Shown: positions 28,093-36,923 of the stretch, one piece after another
How positions within the stretch are numbered: the first letter of the stretch is position 1
Layout: each line of letters begins with the position of its first letter
Assembly: GCF_003149535.1 (NCBI RefSeq)
Contig: NZ_QGDB01000003.1
Span: 124,001-188,000, forward strand
Reading direction: 5' to 3'
Source: Falsochrobactrum shanghaiense
GTDB lineage: Bacteria; Pseudomonadota; Alphaproteobacteria; Rhizobiales; Rhizobiaceae
Length of the DNA: 64,000 bases
The notes under the pieces: generated by a model
Seen by the model: only the letters and a program-made list of their open reading frames with translations
The model's database searches: none
What the model was told of the DNA's origin: nothing
Translations under genes and position numbers: made by a program

Positions 28093-28818
28093 TCAAGCGA
28101 CAAGCGCCCGCGGATCGAACCCTTCAAAGGTGATCTGGTCCACATTCAGATCGCTATGCCTTTGTGTTTCCGCATCGCGCACTGTCCAGCTGATGGTCGG
28201 CATGTGCAGTTTTTCGCGCACGAAACGGATGAAAGGATTGGGCAGATGATGGACATTATAGGACACGAAGGAAATTCCGTGCGCCAGCATGGAGAAATGC
28301 GCCTCGAAGTTTTCTATCCGTGTTCCTTCCGCGGTCAGTCCGGCTGGAATTCCAGCCGCATCCGTACTGAAGCGACGGATCAGGTGATGATCGAAAGACA
28401 TGATCGCCGCCTTGCCCTTATAGGAGCGCAATTGCGCGGCGACGGCTGCAACCAGTCCCTCATCGCGGCCTTCGATCCCTTTGAGTTCCACGACCAGCGG
28501 AACCCGGCCATCGACCAGATCAAGCATTTCGCGAAGCGTCGGGGCGCGATCCGTGGTGCCGCCGATATGCAAGGCGGTGGCCTGTGCGAGGGTCAACTCG
28601 CTGATCCTGCCTTCGCGCCCTGCAAGGCGCTGTAAATCATCGTCGTGAAAAACGACAACTCCGCCGTCACTGGTCAGGTGCACATCGCATTCGATGGCAA
28701 AGCCAGCCTTGGCGGCAGCGTCGAAGGCCGGGAGAGTGTTCTCCCAGCGTTGCTGATTGAGATCATGCAGCCCGCGATGGGCGATTGGTTGTTTTGTAAG
28801 CCAGTCAAGCGCTGACAT
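28093..28818 (-). CDS. ugpQ: Glycerophosphodiester phosphodiesterase
   Basis: 241 residues from the ATG at 28818. A GDPD-type TIM barrel: AHRGLHDLN near the start, then PAFDAAAKAGFAIECDVHLT with the metal-binding Glu and Asp, and VVFHDDDL with the catalytic His. It splits glycerophosphodiesters to glycerol-3-phosphate and an alcohol. No signal peptide, so cytoplasmic. The start codon is one base after the stop of ridA (TGA-C-ATG), so the two are an operon. The gene name is by similarity only. Confidence 0.88.
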   Translation of the reverse strand: MSALDWLTKQPIAHRGLHDLNQQRWENTLPAFDAAAKAGFAIECDVHLTSDGGVVVFHDDDLQRLAGREGRISELTLAQATALHIGGTTDRAPTLREMLDLVDGRVPLVVELKGIEGRDEGLVAAVAAQLRSYKGKAAIMSFDHHLIRRFSTDAAGIPAGLTAEGTRIENFEAHFSMLAHGISFVSYNVHHLPNPFIRFVREKLHMPTISWTVRDAETQRHSDLNVDQITFEGFDPRALVA

Positions 28819-28819
28819 G

Positions 28820-29284
28820 TCAGGCAACCTCGATGATCGCTTCGACTTCAACCGGCGCATTCAGGGGGAGGCTCGCAACGCCCACAGCCGAACGCGCATG
28901 CTTTCCGGCGTCGCCGAGAACGTTGACGAGCAGATCAGATGCCCCATTGGCAACAAGATGCTGCTCGGTGAAATCGGCGGTGGAGGAAACAAATACGGTA
29001 ATCTTCACCACGCGTTTGATGCGATTGAGGTCGCCAAGAGCAGCCTTCGCCTGTGCGAGAACGTTGATTGCACAGGCACGAGCCGCCGTCTGGCCCTGCG
29101 CAACCGTCAGCCCGCTTCCCAACTGGCCGGTGAGGACCAGCTTGCCATTTTCAAGCGGAAGCTGGCCGGAAGTCAGAAGCAGGTTGCCGCTTTGCGCGAA
29201 GGGAACATAATTTGCGGCGGGGGCGGCAGCTTCCGGCAAGGTGATGCCAAGATCGGCAAGGCGGCTGTCGATTGTGTCGGTCAT
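28820..29284 (-). CDS. RidA-family deaminase-like protein
   Basis: 154 residues of the YjgF/YER057c/UK114 group in its longer alphaproteobacterial form (VPFAQSGNLLLTSGQLPLEN, NVLAQAKAALGDLNRIKRVV, HARSAVGVASLPLNAPVEVE). RidA proper destroys 2-aminoacrylate; this subfamily has no proven substrate and keeps only part of the RidA active-site pattern (it has HARSAVGV where RidA has R-x-x-V-x-V). It is first in a ridA-GDPD pair and divergent from the eipB-like gene. Confidence 0.83.
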   Translation of the reverse strand: MTDTIDSRLADLGITLPEAAAPAANYVPFAQSGNLLLTSGQLPLENGKLVLTGQLGSGLTVAQGQTAARACAINVLAQAKAALGDLNRIKRVVKITVFVSSTADFTEQHLVANGASDLLVNVLGDAGKHARSAVGVASLPLNAPVEVEAIIEVA

Positions 29285-29426
29285 TTGAGTGTCTCCCTGG
29301 TTGGAAATGAATTTATCTGAGCTTTACTGGAAGAATCGGTAAAGTTTTGTGGGATGGTGCGTTTTTTGCCTCGCTTCCGCCACGAGTTTTTTTATCATGA
29401 CGCGTAACAGACCGGGAGATTCCTAT

Positions 29427-30263
29427 ATGCGATTTTTGAGAGTGGCGCTTGTGACAGGCGGAGCAGCGATTGGTGTCTGGAGCGGAATGGCCGGTTCCGC
29501 TATTGCCGCTTCGGTGACGCTTGTGCCACATCGCGCGGTTTATGATCTGACGCTCGACAGCGCCGATGAAAAATCGGGTATCAGCGGGCTGACGGGCCGC
29601 ATGGTCTATGAGTTCAATGGCTCGGCCTGTGAGGGTTATACGACCAATTTTCGCTTTGTCACGCGTATCGATATGGATGAGCAGCCGCAGCGGCTGACAG
29701 ATCAGCAGACCACGACATTCGAGAGTGGGGACGGCAAGGACTTTCGCTTTGTCAACAAGACCTTCGTCGATCAGGAACTGATCAAGGAGGTGCGCGGCGA
29801 CGCTACGCTGAATGAAGACAAGACTGTCGTTGCCTTGAAGAAACCCAAGGAAAGCAGGCTTGCCTTGCCGCTGACGCAGTTTCCCACCACTCACATGGAA
29901 GAACTGATCGGCAAGGCGGAAGCGGGCGAAAAATTCTACCAAACCGAATTGTTCGATGCTTCCGAGGATGCCGACCGGGTCGTGTCCACGACAATCGTCG
30001 TGGGCAAGGAGCAGGAGCTCAAGGGAGATGAGGCCAAGGTGATGGGCCCGTTCACCGACGAACATAGCTGGCCGGTGACGATCGCTTATTTCGACGACAA
30101 GGAAAAGCAGGACGGCCTGCCGATCTATCGTATCAATTTCAAGCTCTACAGAAACGGCATTACCCGGGATCTGACAATGGATTACGGTGATTTTTCCATG
30201 CATGGAAAGCTGGTCAAGCTCGACGTTTTCGATGCAAAAGGCGATAATGCCGCGTGTAAATAA
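29427..30263 (+). CDS. eipB: EipB-like periplasmic envelope-integrity protein (DUF1849)
   Basis: 278 residues from the ATG at 29427, which gives a proper signal peptide (about 1-28, ending AGSAIAAS). The rest matches DUF1849: VPHRAVYDLTL, SGLTGRMVYEFNGSACEGY, and KLDVFDAKGDNAACK. In Brucella abortus the DUF1849 protein EipB is a periplasmic beta-spiral protein needed for envelope integrity, with a disulfide between two conserved cysteines; here these are C68 and C277, at nearly the same places. It has its own promoter region and no operon partner. Confidence 0.9.
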   Translation: MRFLRVALVTGGAAIGVWSGMAGSAIAASVTLVPHRAVYDLTLDSADEKSGISGLTGRMVYEFNGSACEGYTTNFRFVTRIDMDEQPQRLTDQQTTTFESGDGKDFRFVNKTFVDQELIKEVRGDATLNEDKTVVALKKPKESRLALPLTQFPTTHMEELIGKAEAGEKFYQTELFDASEDADRVVSTTIVVGKEQELKGDEAKVMGPFTDEHSWPVTIAYFDDKEKQDGLPIYRINFKLYRNGITRDLTMDYGDFSMHGKLVKLDVFDAKGDNAACK

Positions 30264-30447
30264 ATTGCTGCCGCCTGTCTTTCGAGCTTTGATAGCCGCA
30301 AGGCTTGCAATTTGGGGCGCGATAAGTTAACAGCGCGGCTATTCCACACACGGGATTGGGCTTTTGCCGGGAGAAATCCGGCCTCAGCCTCCGGTGGCGA
30401 GCAATTGCCTCAGCCCGTGGAGGTCAAACCGGAAAAGGAAAATACAG

Positions 30448-31218
30448 ATGGCATTGCCTGAATTCAGCATGCGTCAGCTTCTGGAAGCTGGCGTTCACTT
30501 CGGCCACCAGACGCACCGCTGGAACCCGAAGATGGCTCCCTTCATCTACGGAGCCCGCAACAATATCCACATCATGGATCTGTCGCAGACCGTTCCGCTG
30601 CTGCACAACGCGCTCAAGGTCGTTTCCGACACGGTAGCCCGTGGCGGTCGCGTTCTGTTCGTCGGCACCAAGCGTCAGGCTTCGGACATCATCGCCGATG
30701 CCGCCAGCCGTTCGGCCCAGTACTACGTCAATGCCCGCTGGCTTGGCGGCATGATGACCAACTGGAAGACGATCTCGAATTCGATCCAGCGTCTGCGCAA
30801 GCTCGACGAACTTCTGGCTGGCGAAGCACAGGGCTTCACCAAGAAGGAGCGTCTGAACCTCGAACGCGAACGTGAAAAACTCGATCGCGCTCTGGGCGGT
30901 ATCAAGGACATGGGTTCGGTTCCGGACCTGATGTTCATCATCGATACCAACAAGGAGGCGATTGCCATTCAGGAAGCCAAGCGTCTTGGCATTCCGGTTG
31001 TTGCAATCATCGACTCCAACTGCGATCCGGACCAGATCGACTACCCGATTCCGGGCAATGACGATGCTGCCCGTGCGATCTCCCTTTATTGCGATCTCAT
31101 CGCACGGGCTGCAATCGACGGCATTGCCCGTCAGCAGGGCGCAATGGGCATCGATATTGGTGCGCAGGCTGAAGCTCCTGTCGAGCCGGCTCTCGAAGCT
31201 CCGGCTGAAGGCGCATAA
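30448..31218 (+). CDS. rpsB: 30S ribosomal protein S2
   Basis: 256 residues from the ATG at 30448 ([20 protein letters not shown], the standard start). S2 binds the 30S head late in assembly. Internal family marks are [30 protein letters not shown] and [18 protein letters not shown] short Ala/Glu/Pro tail is usual in this order. First gene of the rightward cluster to lpxB; the 184-base upstream region has no clear riboswitch. Confidence 0.97.
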   Translation: MALPEFSMRQLLEAGVHFGHQTHRWNPKMAPFIYGARNNIHIMDLSQTVPLLHNALKVVSDTVARGGRVLFVGTKRQASDIIADAASRSAQYYVNARWLGGMMTNWKTISNSIQRLRKLDELLAGEAQGFTKKERLNLEREREKLDRALGGIKDMGSVPDLMFIIDTNKEAIAIQEAKRLGIPVVAIIDSNCDPDQIDYPIPGNDDAARAISLYCDLIARAAIDGIARQQGAMGIDIGAQAEAPVEPALEAPAEGA

Positions 31219-31236
31219 TCAGCGCTGGAGAATTTC

Positions 31237-31322
31237 ATCCACCCGTCATGGCGGGTGGATAGTTTCGTTTCATTCCGGCGCATATGGCGCCGGTCAAAAG
31301 TTGGCACACCTTCTGGTGTGCC
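31237..31322 (+). other. Three hairpins in a row between rpsB and tsf
   Basis: ATCCACCCG (31237-31245) pairs with CGGGTGGAT (31252-31260), CCGGCGC (31275-31281) with GCGCCGG (31287-31293), and GGCACACC (31303-31310) with GGTGTGCC (31315-31322). None is followed by a T run, so they fit RNA processing, partial attenuation or protein binding better than full termination. Confidence 0.6.
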
Positions 31323-31346
31323 TTCGCTTTCGTGAAAGGCGACATT

Positions 31347-32264
31347 ATGAGCATCACCGCATCACAGGTTAAAGAACTCCGCGACCTCACCGGCGCAGGC
31401 ATGATGGATTGCAAGGCTGCCCTTGCTGAAACCAATGGCGATATTGAAGCCGCTGTCGACTGGCTGCGCGCAAAGGGCATTGCCAAGGCGGACAAGAAGG
31501 CTGGCCGCACGGCTGCCGAAGGTCTGATCGGCGTCGCTTCTGCCGGTAACAAGGCTGTCGTTGTCGAAGTTAACTCCGAAACCGACTTCGTTGCTCGCAA
31601 TGAGGCATTCCAGGAACTGGTCCGCAAGATCGCTCAGGCTGCGCTGAAGACCGATGGCTCCTCCGAAGCCGTTGCTGAAGCGGATGTCGACGGCAAGTCG
31701 GTAACGCAGGCCGCCAAGGACGCTGTCGCGACGATTGGTGAAAATATCGGCTTCCGCCGTTCGGCTGCTCTGGATGTTTCGCAAGGCGTGGTTGCGACCT
31801 ATATTCATAATGGCGTGGCTGACGGCCTGGGCAAGCTTGGTGTTCTCGTTGCCATTGAAACCGCTGGCGATGCAGAAGCTGCCAACGCATTCGGCCGTCA
31901 GGTCGCCATGCATGTTGCCGCTGTCAATCCTCTCGCACTCACCAATGCCGATGTCGATCCGGCTGCGGTCGAGCGTGAAAAGGCGATCTTCATCGAGCAG
32001 GCGCGTGAATCGGGCAAGCCTGACAATATCATCGAAAAGATGGTCGAAGGCCGTATGCGCAAGTTCTACGAGGAAGTCGTTCTTCTGTCGCAGGCTTTCG
32101 TTGTCAATCCCGACCTGACCGTTGAGGCAGCACTCAAGGACGCTGAAAAGTCCATTGGCGCTCCGGCCAAGATTACGGGCTTTGTGCGCATCGCTCTTGG
32201 CGAAGGCATCGAGAAGGAAGAAACCGATTTTGCGGCTGAAGTCGCTGCTGCGGTCAAGAACTGA
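31347..32264 (+). CDS. tsf: Elongation factor Ts
   Basis: 305 residues from the ATG at 31347 ([20 protein letters not shown]). EF-Ts recharges EF-Tu by exchanging GDP for GTP. The UBA-like N domain ([20 protein letters not shown]), the contact motif [10 protein letters not shown] and the C-terminal module ([14 protein letters not shown]) are all present. The site GAAAGGCG lies 9 bases before the ATG. It follows rpsB as in nearly all bacteria. Confidence 0.97.
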   Translation: MSITASQVKELRDLTGAGMMDCKAALAETNGDIEAAVDWLRAKGIAKADKKAGRTAAEGLIGVASAGNKAVVVEVNSETDFVARNEAFQELVRKIAQAALKTDGSSEAVAEADVDGKSVTQAAKDAVATIGENIGFRRSAALDVSQGVVATYIHNGVADGLGKLGVLVAIETAGDAEAANAFGRQVAMHVAAVNPLALTNADVDPAAVEREKAIFIEQARESGKPDNIIEKMVEGRMRKFYEEVVLLSQAFVVNPDLTVEAALKDAEKSIGAPAKITGFVRIALGEGIEKEETDFAAEVAAAVKN

Positions 32265-32292
32265 TCGCATTTGCCATAAAAGGCTTTTGATT

Positions 32293-32328
32293 ACGAAGGG
32301 CACCGCGTGACAACGCGGTGCCCTTCGT
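32293..32328 (+). terminator. Strong 15-bp hairpin between tsf and pyrH
   Basis: ACGAAGGGCACCGCG (32293-32307) is perfectly complementary to CGCGGTGCCCTTCGT (32314-32328) around TGACAA. It has no T run, so it may slow, process or partly end the rpsB-tsf transcript before pyrH. Confidence 0.65.
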
Positions 32329-32377
32329 GTATCGCAACCGAACACTATCAATGACCATCTTCTGCGGAGAACACTCC

Positions 32378-33100
32378 ATGTCCGTCAAACCCGCCTATAA
32401 GCGTATCCTGTTGAAAGCCTCCGGCGAGGCGCTGATGGGCGGTCAGGGCTTCGGCATCGACGTTTCGGTGGCGGATCGTATCGCAAGCGACATCAGCCAG
32501 GCGCGCGCGCTTGGCGTGGAGGTTGGCGTTGTCATTGGCGGCGGCAATATTTTTCGGGGCGTGGCCGTCGCATCCAAGGGTGGCGACCGGGTCACCGGCG
32601 ATCATATGGGCATGCTTGCAACCGTGATCAATTCGCTGGCGCTTCGCACGTCGCTGCACCGGGTCGGCGTCGATGCGGTGGTCCTTTCGGCGATTGCCAT
32701 GCCGGAAATCTGCGAAAGCTTTTCCCAGCGCAAGGCGACCGCTTATATGGATGAGGGCAAGGTCGTGATTTTTGCAGGCGGGACGGGAAATCCATTCTTC
32801 ACCACAGATTCCGCTGCCGCGTTGCGCGCGGCTGAAATTGGTGCTGATGCGCTTTTCAAGGGCACGCAGGTTGACGGCATCTATTCCGCCGATCCGAAAA
32901 AAGACCCCAAGGCGACCCGCTTTGACCGGCTTACGCACAAGGAAGTGCTTGATCGCGGGCTTGCTGTCATGGATACAGCGGCTGTCGCTCTTGCACGCGA
33001 GAACCACATTCCGATAATAGTTTATTCTATCCATGAAAACGGCGGCTTGGCCGATATTCTGAAAGGCGGGGGCCGCAGCACGATTGTTTCAGATCATTGA
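32378..33100 (+). CDS. pyrH: UMP kinase
   Basis: 240 residues from the ATG at 32378. It phosphorylates UMP to UDP. Family marks: YKRILLKASGEALMGGQGFG at the N terminus, VVIGGGNIFRG, NPFFTTDSAAALRAAEIGAD, and KGTQVDGIYSADPKKD. Allosteric sites for GTP and UTP are expected from the family. It lies 46 bases before frr, and order rpsB-tsf-pyrH-frr is the classic one. Confidence 0.96.
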   Translation: MSVKPAYKRILLKASGEALMGGQGFGIDVSVADRIASDISQARALGVEVGVVIGGGNIFRGVAVASKGGDRVTGDHMGMLATVINSLALRTSLHRVGVDAVVLSAIAMPEICESFSQRKATAYMDEGKVVIFAGGTGNPFFTTDSAAALRAAEIGADALFKGTQVDGIYSADPKKDPKATRFDRLTHKEVLDRGLAVMDTAAVALARENHIPIIVYSIHENGGLADILKGGGRSTIVSDH

Positions 33101-33146
33101 ACGTGAAACTTTCGCTGGCCTTGTCGCGCACTGAAGGAGAACATGT

Positions 33147-33707
33147 ATGAGCGATGCTTTTGACATCAACGACCTGAAGCGACGTATGGAAGGCGCAATC
33201 AATGCGCTTAAACACGATCTGGGCGGCCTGCGTACGGGGCGCGCTTCTGCGAGCCTGCTGGAACCGATCACGATCGAAGCCTATGGTTCGTCCATGCCGA
33301 TCAATCAGGTTGCCAATATCAGTGTTCCTGAATCGCGCATGCTGTCTGTTTCGGTGTGGGACAAGAGCATGGTTGGCGCGGTCGAACGTGCGATTCGTGA
33401 TTCCGGCCTGGGCCTTAATCCGATCACCGACGGCACGACGCTGCGTATTCCGTTGCCTGAACTCAATGAACAGCGCCGCAAGGAACTGGTCAAAATCGCG
33501 CACCAATATGCCGAACAGGGCCGTATCGCCGCCCGTCATGTGCGTCGCGACGGCATGGATCAGTTGAAAAAACTGGAGAAAGACAGCGAGATCAGTCAGG
33601 ATGAGAGCCGTGTTCTGTCGGAAAAGGTTCAGAAACTGACCGATGACACCATCGCTGAAATGGACAAGATCGTCACGGTCAAGGAAGGGGAGATCATGCA
33701 GGTCTAG
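33147..33707 (+). CDS. frr: Ribosome-recycling factor
   Basis: 186 residues. It splits the post-termination ribosome together with EF-G. The motifs [40 protein letters not shown], and [20 protein letters not shown] fit the family throughout. AAGGAGAA precedes the ATG. In E. coli, dxr would follow; here uppS comes next. Confidence 0.96.
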   Translation: MSDAFDINDLKRRMEGAINALKHDLGGLRTGRASASLLEPITIEAYGSSMPINQVANISVPESRMLSVSVWDKSMVGAVERAIRDSGLGLNPITDGTTLRIPLPELNEQRRKELVKIAHQYAEQGRIAARHVRRDGMDQLKKLEKDSEISQDESRVLSEKVQKLTDDTIAEMDKIVTVKEGEIMQV

Positions 33708-33742
33708 AGCCCTGCGTGATTTCTATGAGGGAGAATTCCGCC

Positions 33743-34510
33743 ATGTCCGATCCGCGCCACATCGCCATTATCATGGATGGCAATGGCCGTTGGGCGAAGG
33801 CACGCGGATTGCCGCGCAGCGCCGGCCATCGGGCCGGCGTCGAAGCGTTGCGCAATGTCGTCAGGGCGGCGGGCGAGCGGGGTCTGGACTTCCTTACTCT
33901 CTTTGCATTTTCTTCGGAGAACTGGTCGCGCCCCAGCGGCGAAGTCGGCGATCTGATGGGGCTGCTCAAGCTTTTCATCCGGCGCGATCTCGCAGAACTT
34001 CATCGCAACAATGTCCGAGTGCGGGTTATTGGCGAGCGGGAAGGGCTGCCGGCGGATATATGCAGCCTGCTGAATGAGGCGGAATCGCTGACCTATCGTA
34101 ACAGCGGCCTTAATCTGGTCATTGCATTCAACTACGGGGCGCGGGACGAAATCGTCCGTGCGGTGCAGAGCATCGGGCGTGATATTGCAGCAGGGCTGCT
34201 CGATCCGTCGTCGATCTCTGCTGAGCTGATTTCGGCCAATCTCGATACGGCGCAAATACCCGATCCCGATCTGATCATCCGCACCAGCGGCGAGATGCGG
34301 CTTTCCAATTTTCTCCTATGGCAAGCGGCCTATTCAGAGCTGTTGTTCGTACCCTGCCATTGGCCCGACTTTGCCGCCGCCGATCTGGATGCAGCTTATG
34401 AGGCGTTTCGCCAGAGGGAGCGCAGATATGGCGGTGTTGAAGTGCAGGAACAGCCAAAAGAATATGAGATGATTGTTTCTCGTCCTCCGGTCAAAGGGGC
34501 GGCTGTCTAA
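33743..34510 (+). CDS. uppS: Isoprenyl transferase (undecaprenyl diphosphate synthase type)
   Basis: 255 residues from the ATG at 33743. It makes C55 undecaprenyl diphosphate, the lipid carrier for cell wall and O-antigen. The motif [20 protein letters not shown] has the catalytic Asp, then [15 protein letters not shown], and near the end [20 protein letters not shown] and PCHWPDF. The GGGAG site lies 13 bases before the ATG. The stop codon is the first part of a palindromic repeat (34508-34562). Confidence 0.95.
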   Translation: MSDPRHIAIIMDGNGRWAKARGLPRSAGHRAGVEALRNVVRAAGERGLDFLTLFAFSSENWSRPSGEVGDLMGLLKLFIRRDLAELHRNNVRVRVIGEREGLPADICSLLNEAESLTYRNSGLNLVIAFNYGARDEIVRAVQSIGRDIAAGLLDPSSISAELISANLDTAQIPDPDLIIRTSGEMRLSNFLLWQAAYSELLFVPCHWPDFAAADLDAAYEAFRQRERRYGGVEVQEQPKEYEMIVSRPPVKGAAV

Positions 34511-34562
34511 AGCGTGTCGCGATATCCCGAAACCGGTTCCCACTTTCGGGCGACATGCTTTA
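34508..34562. repeat. Short TAAAGC...GCTTTA repeat, beginning at the uppS stop codon
   Basis: Its left end TAAAGCGTGTCGCGAT runs straight into a right half with CCCGAAACCGGTTCCCACTT, then TCGGGCGACATGCTTTA. Copies are at 62782-62887 (long form) and 49734-49775 (left half only). This one has lost the middle. The uppS stop TAA (34508-34510) is the first three bases of the repeat. Confidence 0.78.
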
Positions 34563-34619
34563 GTCGTGCATGAGTAGAAATCGCCTGATGCAGTCAGTCT
34601 GCTCACTTGAAAGGTCTGA

Positions 34620-35432
34620 ATGTCCAATCTGCAAACCCGTATTCTGACTGCCGTAATTCTGGGCGCAGCAGCCTTGTGGCTGACCTGGGTCGGCGGGTTG
34701 GGATTCAGCCTGTTTTCCGTCGCCATCGGATTGGCGATGTTCTACGAGTGGATCGGATTGACTGCGACCAGGCAGACGGTATTTTCCCGCATTTTCGGGT
34801 GGGGCTGGCTGATTGTCACCGCCATTCTTCTTGTGCTTGACTATAGCGCATTGCTGACGATCGGGGTGCTTGTCGCCGGGTGTCTCATCTTATTGGCGAC
34901 GCAATGGAAAACCGCGCGCGGCTGGGCGGCGGCGGGTCTGTTTTACGCCGGATTCGCGACCGTCTCCCTTTCCCTGTTGCGCGGGGATGAGCCCTTTGGC
35001 TTTACGGCGATTATCTTTCTTTTCGCAATCGTCTGGGCCACCGACATCGCAGCCTATTTTAACGGACGCGCTCTTGGCGGGCCGAAACTGGCGCCGCGCT
35101 TTTCACCCAACAAGACCTGGTCGGGGGCAATCGGCGGCGCGGCTGCGGCAATCGCGGGCGGCATACTGGTTGCGTCATTCGCCGTTCCGGCAGGCAATTG
35201 GCGTGTTCCTTTGCTGGCGCTGTGCCTGTCGATTATTTCACAGATCGGCGATCTTGCGGAATCATGGGTAAAGCGCCAGTTTGGAGCAAAGGACTCCGGA
35301 CGGTTGCTGCCGGGGCACGGCGGCGTTCTCGATCGTGTTGACGGGCTTGTCGCTGCGGCTGCGGCTTTATATCTCTTTGGCGCGCTCATGGCGGAGCCAG
35401 ACGTGCCGTCCGCTTTCTTTTTTAGTTTTTGA
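34620..35432 (+). CDS. cdsA: Phosphatidate cytidylyltransferase
   Basis: 270 residues with about eight membrane helices. It makes CDP-diacylglycerol from phosphatidate and CTP. The C-terminal CDS signature is intact: SWVKRQFGAKDSGRLLPGHG, then GVLDRVDG with the metal-binding Asp residues. FSPNKTWSGAIGGAAAA is also typical. AAAGG precedes the ATG by 6 bases. It lies between uppS and rseP as in most Gram-negative bacteria. Confidence 0.95.
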   Translation: MSNLQTRILTAVILGAAALWLTWVGGLGFSLFSVAIGLAMFYEWIGLTATRQTVFSRIFGWGWLIVTAILLVLDYSALLTIGVLVAGCLILLATQWKTARGWAAAGLFYAGFATVSLSLLRGDEPFGFTAIIFLFAIVWATDIAAYFNGRALGGPKLAPRFSPNKTWSGAIGGAAAAIAGGILVASFAVPAGNWRVPLLALCLSIISQIGDLAESWVKRQFGAKDSGRLLPGHGGVLDRVDGLVAAAAALYLFGALMAEPDVPSAFFFSF

Positions 35433-35460
35433 GTGCTGCTGAACTTGTAGGAGTGGTAAT

Positions 35461-36600
35461 TTGCAGGACGCATTGGCCTATTTTTTCGGTAGCGAAAGCC
35501 TGCTTGTCGGAACCATCATTCCGTTTCTTTTTGTGCTGCTGATCGTCGTTTTCGTTCATGAAATGGGGCATTATCTGGTAGGCAGATGGTGCGGCATCGG
35601 CGCAAGCACCTTTTCAGTCGGGTTTGGTCCAGAACTGCTCGGCTTTACCGACCGGCACGGGACGCGCTGGAAGCTTTCGGCCATACCGCTGGGCGGATAT
35701 GTAAAGTTCATCGGTGACGAGAGCGCGACGAGTTCTCCGGTCGGCGTCGATAATACAAAACTTGACGAAAAAGAACGCGACAGGGCGTTTCATACGCAGG
35801 CGGTCTGGAAGCGGGCGGCTACGGTTTTTGCCGGCCCTGCTTTTAATGTCATTCTGACGATTGCGATTTTCAGTGTATTTTTTGCTCTTTATGGGCGGCA
35901 GGTTGCAGATCCGCTGGTTGCTGCCGTGCAGCCGAACAGCCCGGCTGCTGAAGCCGGGTTCGAACCCGGTGACCGCTTCGTCAGTGTAGAGGGCGAGAAG
36001 ATCGTCACATTTGGCGATGTTCAGCGTATTGTTTCAGGGCGCTCCGGCGATTCCTTGCATTTCACGGTTGAACGCGACGGTAAACTGGTCGATCTGGAAG
36101 CCGTTCCGGCATTGGTCGAAAGAACCGACCCGCTGGGTAATACGATCCGGATGGGCGTGATCGGCGTGGAAACGACGCAGGAGATCGGCAATTTTCGGCG
36201 TATCGAATATGGACCGCTCGAGTCGGTCTGGCAGGCCGTCGTTGAAACCGGCCATATCATCAGCCGCACGGGGGAATTCTTCAAGCGTTTTGCCGTAGGG
36301 CGTGAAGACAAATGTCAGTTGGGCGGGCCGGTGAAAATTGCCAATATGGCGGGCAAGGCCGCCAGTCAGGGGTTCGACTGGCTTATACAATTGACGGCCA
36401 TGCTGTCCATCGGCATCGGGATTCTCAATCTGTTTCCGTTGCCGCCGCTCGATGGCGGGCATCTGGTGTTCTATGCGGTGGAGGCGATCAAGGGCAGTCC
36501 GGTTTCGGTTGCCGCCCAGGAAGTATTTTATCGGGTGGGGTTCCTCTTTGTCATGGGATTCATGGGGTTCGTACTTTTCAATGACCTGTTTGCCTGCTAG
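35461..36600 (+). CDS. rseP: Site-2 intramembrane protease RseP
   Basis: 379 residues from a TTG at 35461; TAGGAG is 8-13 bases upstream. The zinc motif H33-E-M-G-H37 lies in the first membrane helix, and the C-terminal PPLDGGHLVFY supplies the third ligand. One PDZ domain (about 150-220, PNSPAAEAGFEPGDRFVSVE) is evident, against two in E. coli RseP (about 450 residues), so this is the short form. It cleaves transmembrane proteins such as anti-sigma factors in the inner membrane. Bases 35954-35969, inside the PDZ region, form a perfect 16-bp palindrome. Confidence 0.94.
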   Translation: MQDALAYFFGSESLLVGTIIPFLFVLLIVVFVHEMGHYLVGRWCGIGASTFSVGFGPELLGFTDRHGTRWKLSAIPLGGYVKFIGDESATSSPVGVDNTKLDEKERDRAFHTQAVWKRAATVFAGPAFNVILTIAIFSVFFALYGRQVADPLVAAVQPNSPAAEAGFEPGDRFVSVEGEKIVTFGDVQRIVSGRSGDSLHFTVERDGKLVDLEAVPALVERTDPLGNTIRMGVIGVETTQEIGNFRRIEYGPLESVWQAVVETGHIISRTGEFFKRFAVGREDKCQLGGPVKIANMAGKAASQGFDWLIQLTAMLSIGIGILNLFPLPPLDGGHLVFYAVEAIKGSPVSVAAQEVFYRVGFLFVMGFMGFVLFNDLFAC

Positions 36601-36923
36601 ACCACTTGCGGCAGGCTGACGGCGGATGCGTGGCGCCGGAATGGCGAGAAACGCGGATTCCCATGAAGCCCAGGTGCATGGAAAACCGTGCCAAGACATT
36701 AATTAGAAGTGAACGATGGGAGCGGAAGCCAGAAAAGTGAAGTGATCTGTTTACCATATCCATTGAATCGCGTGGCATCGATGTCACGCTGATTGCCTAA
36801 GTAAACAGAATTTAACCACAGCGCTTGCTTGTATGGAAAAACCGGCTATTACGGTTTTATCTATGCGTGCTTTTCTGGGTGAATCGTCCCGGGGACAGAC
36901 AGAAACGAAGGTTCGGAAAGCCT
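36601..36923. other. Gap between rseP and bamA
   Basis: No gene is supported. A short hairpin with a T tail, AAAACCG (36838-36844) with CGGTTTT (36852-36858), lies 66 bases before bamA. The frame in front of the bamA ATG is open, but the family start is at 36924. Confidence 0.5.

Noticed and set aside
35954-35969. tRNA T-arm-like sequence
   Set aside because: There is no acceptor stem, anticodon arm or CCA; it lies inside rseP.
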